Shown here one piece after another: positions 47,434 to 49,472 of a DNA stretch of 49,472 nucleotides. The stretch's first letter is position 1. Each line of letters begins with the position of its first letter. The stretch is from Methylocystis sp. (lineage in GTDB: Bacteria; Pseudomonadota; Alphaproteobacteria; Rhizobiales; Beijerinckiaceae): positions 1 through 49,472 of the forward strand of contig JADCCX010000037.1 of the NCBI GenBank assembly GCA_020252485.1, read 5' to 3'. The position numbers were made by a program, and so were the translations under genes. The notes below the pieces were generated by a model. The model did no database searches and was not told the origin of the DNA. It saw only the letters and a list, made by a program, of their open reading frames with translations.

Positions 47434-48510
47434 ATGGCGAAACAGGCGAAAGACAATGGATTGACCTATGCGGATGCAGGGGTCGATATCGATGCCGGCA
47501 ATGCCATGGTTGACGCGATCAAGCCGCTGGTCCGGTCTACGCGGCGCCCCGGCGCCGATGCCGAGATTGGCGGCTTCGGCGGCCTTTTCGACCTGAAGGC
47601 CGCCGGTTTCGCCGATCCGATTCTCGTCGCCGCCAATGATGGCGTCGGCACCAAGGTGAAGATCGCGATCGAAAGCGGCATCCACCACACCGTCGGCATC
47701 GATCTCGTGGCCATGTGCGTGAACGACCTGATCGTGCAGGGCGCCGAACCCCTGTTCTTCCTCGATTATTACGCGACCGGAAAGCTCGTGCCGAAGATTG
47801 GCGTCGAGATCGTGCGGGGCATCGCCGAAGGCTGCAGACAGGCGGGTTGCGCGCTGATCGGCGGGGAAACGGCGGAGATGCCGGGCCTCTATTCCGGTGA
47901 GGATTACGATCTCGCAGGGTTCGCCGTGGGTGCGGCCGAGCGCGGACAGGTTCTCCCGCAGGGCGTCGCGGCCGGCCAGAGCGTGATCGGTTTGCCCTCC
48001 TCCGGCGTGCATTCCAACGGTTTTTCGCTGATTCGACGGATTGTCAGCCATGCAGGCCTTGGCTGGAGCGACGCTGCCCCGTTCTCTCAGGGCCAGACGC
48101 TGGCAGAGGCGCTGCTGACGCCAACCCGGATCTATGTGAAGCTGGTGCTGGACCTCATCCGCAATGTCGGCGGCATCAAGGGGCTCGTCCACATCACGGG
48201 CGGCGGCTTCATCGACAACATTCCGCGCATCCTGCCGGACAATGTCGGCGTGGCGCTGGATATCGAGAGGATCGCGGTCCCTCCGGTTTTCAAATGGCTG
48301 GCGAAAACCGGCGGCGTTGCCGAACACGAGATGCTGCGCACCTTCAATTGCGGGATCGGCATGGCCCTGATCGTCGACGGCGGGAAGCTCGACACGCTGA
48401 TGACCGTGCTCCAAAGGGCGGGCGAAGCGCCAGCCGTCATCGGCAGGACTGTCGCAATCACCCCCGGCGAACCGCAGGTGCGCAGCACAGGCTCGCTGAA
48501 TCTGCGATGA
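47434..48510 (+). CDS. purM: Phosphoribosylformylglycinamidine cyclo-ligase
   Basis: A 358-residue ATP-dependent enzyme making aminoimidazole ribotide in purine synthesis. [23 protein letters not shown] is the usual opening. [47 protein letters not shown] and [17 protein letters not shown] are AIRS signatures. It is coupled to purN through an ATGA overlap. The promoter lies in the 78-base gap shared with the phosphatidyltransferase gene. Length is slightly above the E. coli protein owing to its N-terminus. Confidence 0.97.
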   Translation: MAKQAKDNGLTYADAGVDIDAGNAMVDAIKPLVRSTRRPGADAEIGGFGGLFDLKAAGFADPILVAANDGVGTKVKIAIESGIHHTVGIDLVAMCVNDLIVQGAEPLFFLDYYATGKLVPKIGVEIVRGIAEGCRQAGCALIGGETAEMPGLYSGEDYDLAGFAVGAAERGQVLPQGVAAGQSVIGLPSSGVHSNGFSLIRRIVSHAGLGWSDAAPFSQGQTLAEALLTPTRIYVKLVLDLIRNVGGIKGLVHITGGGFIDNIPRILPDNVGVALDIERIAVPPVFKWLAKTGGVAEHEMLRTFNCGIGMALIVDGGKLDTLMTVLQRAGEAPAVIGRTVAITPGEPQVRSTGSLNLR

Positions 48511-49091
48511 CGGCCGCGCCGGACCGCAAGCGGGCCGCCATCCTCATTTCGGGGCGGGGCTCTAACATGGCGGCGCTGATCGAGGCCGCGAAGGCCCCCG
48601 CCTACCCGGCGTCGATTGCGCTGGTCATCAGCAACAATCCCGAGGCTGCGGGACTGGGCCATGCCAGGGCAGAGGGCATCCCGACCGTAGCACTCTCCCA
48701 TAAGAATTTCCCCGATCGCGAGAGCTTCGACCGCGCCGTTCACGCAGAACTGGAGGAGAAAGCAATCGATCTGGTGGCTCTGGCCGGCTTCATGCGCGTG
48801 CTGTCCCCGTGGTTCTGCCGACAATGGGAGGGCAGACTCCTCAACATCCATCCCTCGCTGCTGCCGAAGTTCAAGGGCGTGGATACGCACCGCCGGGCGC
48901 TCGAAGCCGGCGAAGCCGAACATGGCTGCACCGTCCATGTCGTGACGCCGGACCTCGACGACGGGCCGATCATCCTGCAGGCCAGGGTGCCCGTTCTGCC
49001 GGATGACACGACGGACAGCCTCGCAGCGCGCGTGCTCGCGGAAGAGCACCGGATCTATCCGCTGGCGCTGGCGAAGGCGGCTGGCGGCTGA
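48507..49091 (+). CDS. purN: Phosphoribosylglycinamide formyltransferase (10-formyl-THF dependent)
   Basis: A 194-residue transformylase for the third step of purine biosynthesis. [14 protein letters not shown] is the phosphate-binding loop. [22 protein letters not shown] holds the catalytic asparagine and histidine. [17 protein letters not shown] carries the catalytic aspartate. The start ATG overlaps the purM stop by four bases. No further gene follows in the window; the remaining sequence is repeat DNA. Confidence 0.97.
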   Translation: MTAAPDRKRAAILISGRGSNMAALIEAAKAPAYPASIALVISNNPEAAGLGHARAEGIPTVALSHKNFPDRESFDRAVHAELEEKAIDLVALAGFMRVLSPWFCRQWEGRLLNIHPSLLPKFKGVDTHRRALEAGEAEHGCTVHVVTPDLDDGPIILQARVPVLPDDTTDSLAARVLAEEHRIYPLALAKAAGG

Positions 49092-49107
49092 ATGGCCGCA
49101 ATCTTTT

Positions 49108-49472
49108 CCCTCTCCCCGTCCTTACGGGGAGAGGGTCAGGGTCAGGGGCATGGTGATGGAACGCGGAGCGAACTCACCCTGCCCCTCATCCGCCCTCCAT
49201 TGCATTCGGGCGACTTCTCCCCGTTCACGGGGAGAAGAAATGAGCAGCGTTGCACAAATTCCCTCTCCCCGTTCACGGGGAGAGGGTTAGGGTGAGGGGC
49301 ATGGTGATGGAGCGCCGAGGAAACTCACCCTGCCCCTCATCCGCCCTCCATTGCATTCGGGCGACTTCTCCCCGCTTCATATCGGGCTTGCCCGATATGA
49401 ACACCGAGATCTGCGTAAGTCGGGTAAACCCGACTTACGGGCGGGGAGAAGATGTGAGCAGCGCCGCGCCAA
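49108..49472. repeat. Tandem palindromic intergenic repeats (about 153-base period), running off the window
   Basis: Two head-to-tail copies start at 49108 and 49261. Each begins with a hairpin CCCTCTCCCCG/CGGGGAGAGGG (loops CCTTA-like and TTCA) and continues through GGGCATGGTGATGG and ACTCACCCTGCCCCTCATCC. Each carries a second hairpin CTTCTCCCCG/CGGGGAGAAG (49214-49237 in copy 1). In copy 2 that second hairpin is split by a 67-base insertion (49375-49441). Both copies continue into related GAGCAGCG sequence. The element resembles intergenic repeats common in Hyphomicrobiales. I see no gene in 49092-49472. Confidence 0.7.
49375..49441. repeat. Nested double-palindrome insertion in a repeat hairpin loop
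   Basis: Replaces the 4-base loop TTCA of the repeat hairpin. It contains two perfect palindromes: TTCATATCGGGC-TT-GCCCGATATGAA (49376-49401) and GTAAGTCGGGT-AA-ACCCGACTTAC (49415-49438), separated by 13 bases. Both have a TCGGG/CCCGA inner stem. No coding capacity. It looks like a small palindromic element that entered the loop of an existing palindrome. Confidence 0.6.

Noticed and set aside
49108-49472. CRISPR array at the window end
   Set aside because: Only two copies of about 153 bases with palindromic hairpins and no unique short spacers; it is an intergenic repeat, and no cas genes are present.

Overview
The window is a GC-rich, densely packed chromosomal segment from an alphaproteobacterium, most likely a member of Hyphomicrobiales (Rhizobiales). 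The support is an EipB/DUF1849 envelope protein, an HdaA-type DnaA-related regulator, a short 440-residue prolyl-tRNA synthetase, a dacA-tmk-holB-metG-tatD gene order, and the interspersed palindromic repeats typical of that group. Genus and species cannot be read from the sequence alone. Almost all of the segment is core housekeeping DNA. Accessory material is limited to a toxin-antitoxin pair, a tRNA-linked integrase remnant and repeat elements.

Layout. 1-276: palindromic intergenic repeat. 277-2928: mazG and a CPA2 cation/proton antiporter. 3049-3874: HicAB toxin-antitoxin module next to AT-rich DNA. 3875-11507 (minus strand): a long chain of overlapping genes read dacA-like > tmk > holB > metG > tatD > MBL hydrolase > zwf. 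11553-16368: HAD phosphatase, a phosphodiester glycosidase-like secreted protein, PPK2, EipB, RidA and a glycerophosphodiesterase. 16446-24243: recG, DUF502 membrane protein, DMT exporter, enolase, queF, MFS transporter and VOC protein. 24310-29159 (minus strand): RsmB-like methyltransferase > proS > [MITE-like element] > lolC/E > lolD. 29275-31158: a 43-residue lipoprotein with a terminator, then an orphan Tat-exported solute-binding protein behind a sigma-54-like promoter. 31162-35301 (minus strand): bcp peroxiredoxin, Ppx/GppA, rlmE, guaB. 35454-38867: a large AsmA/YhdP-like envelope protein. 38926-40027: tRNA-Gln and the stub of an integrase. 40027-46792: rnd, ppx, ppk1, hdaA, AI-2E permease. 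46810-49091: a CDP-alcohol phosphatidyltransferase divergent from purM-purN. 49108-49472: tandem palindromic repeats running off the window.

How the genes fit together. Four proteins of polyphosphate / guanosine-pentaphosphate metabolism (PPK2, PPK1 and two Ppx/GppA proteins) lie within 32 kb. Nucleotide supply and hygiene are represented by mazG, tmk, guaB, purM and purN. Replication and repair are represented by holB, hdaA and recG, and translation and RNA processing by metG, proS, rsmB-like, rlmE, rnd, queF and tRNA-Gln. Envelope biogenesis is represented by lolCD, EipB, the AsmA-like protein, the DacA-like protein and the phosphatidyltransferase.

I did not find a convincing undescribed multi-gene system. 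The most unusual signals are: a DacA-family protein whose KTG-motif lysine is replaced by alanine; an orphan Tat-exported peptide-type binding protein with a -24/-12 promoter; a collapsed integrative element at tRNA-Gln with a partial tRNA duplication beside it; and a nested pair of perfect palindromes inserted into the hairpin loop of a tandem intergenic repeat at the window end.
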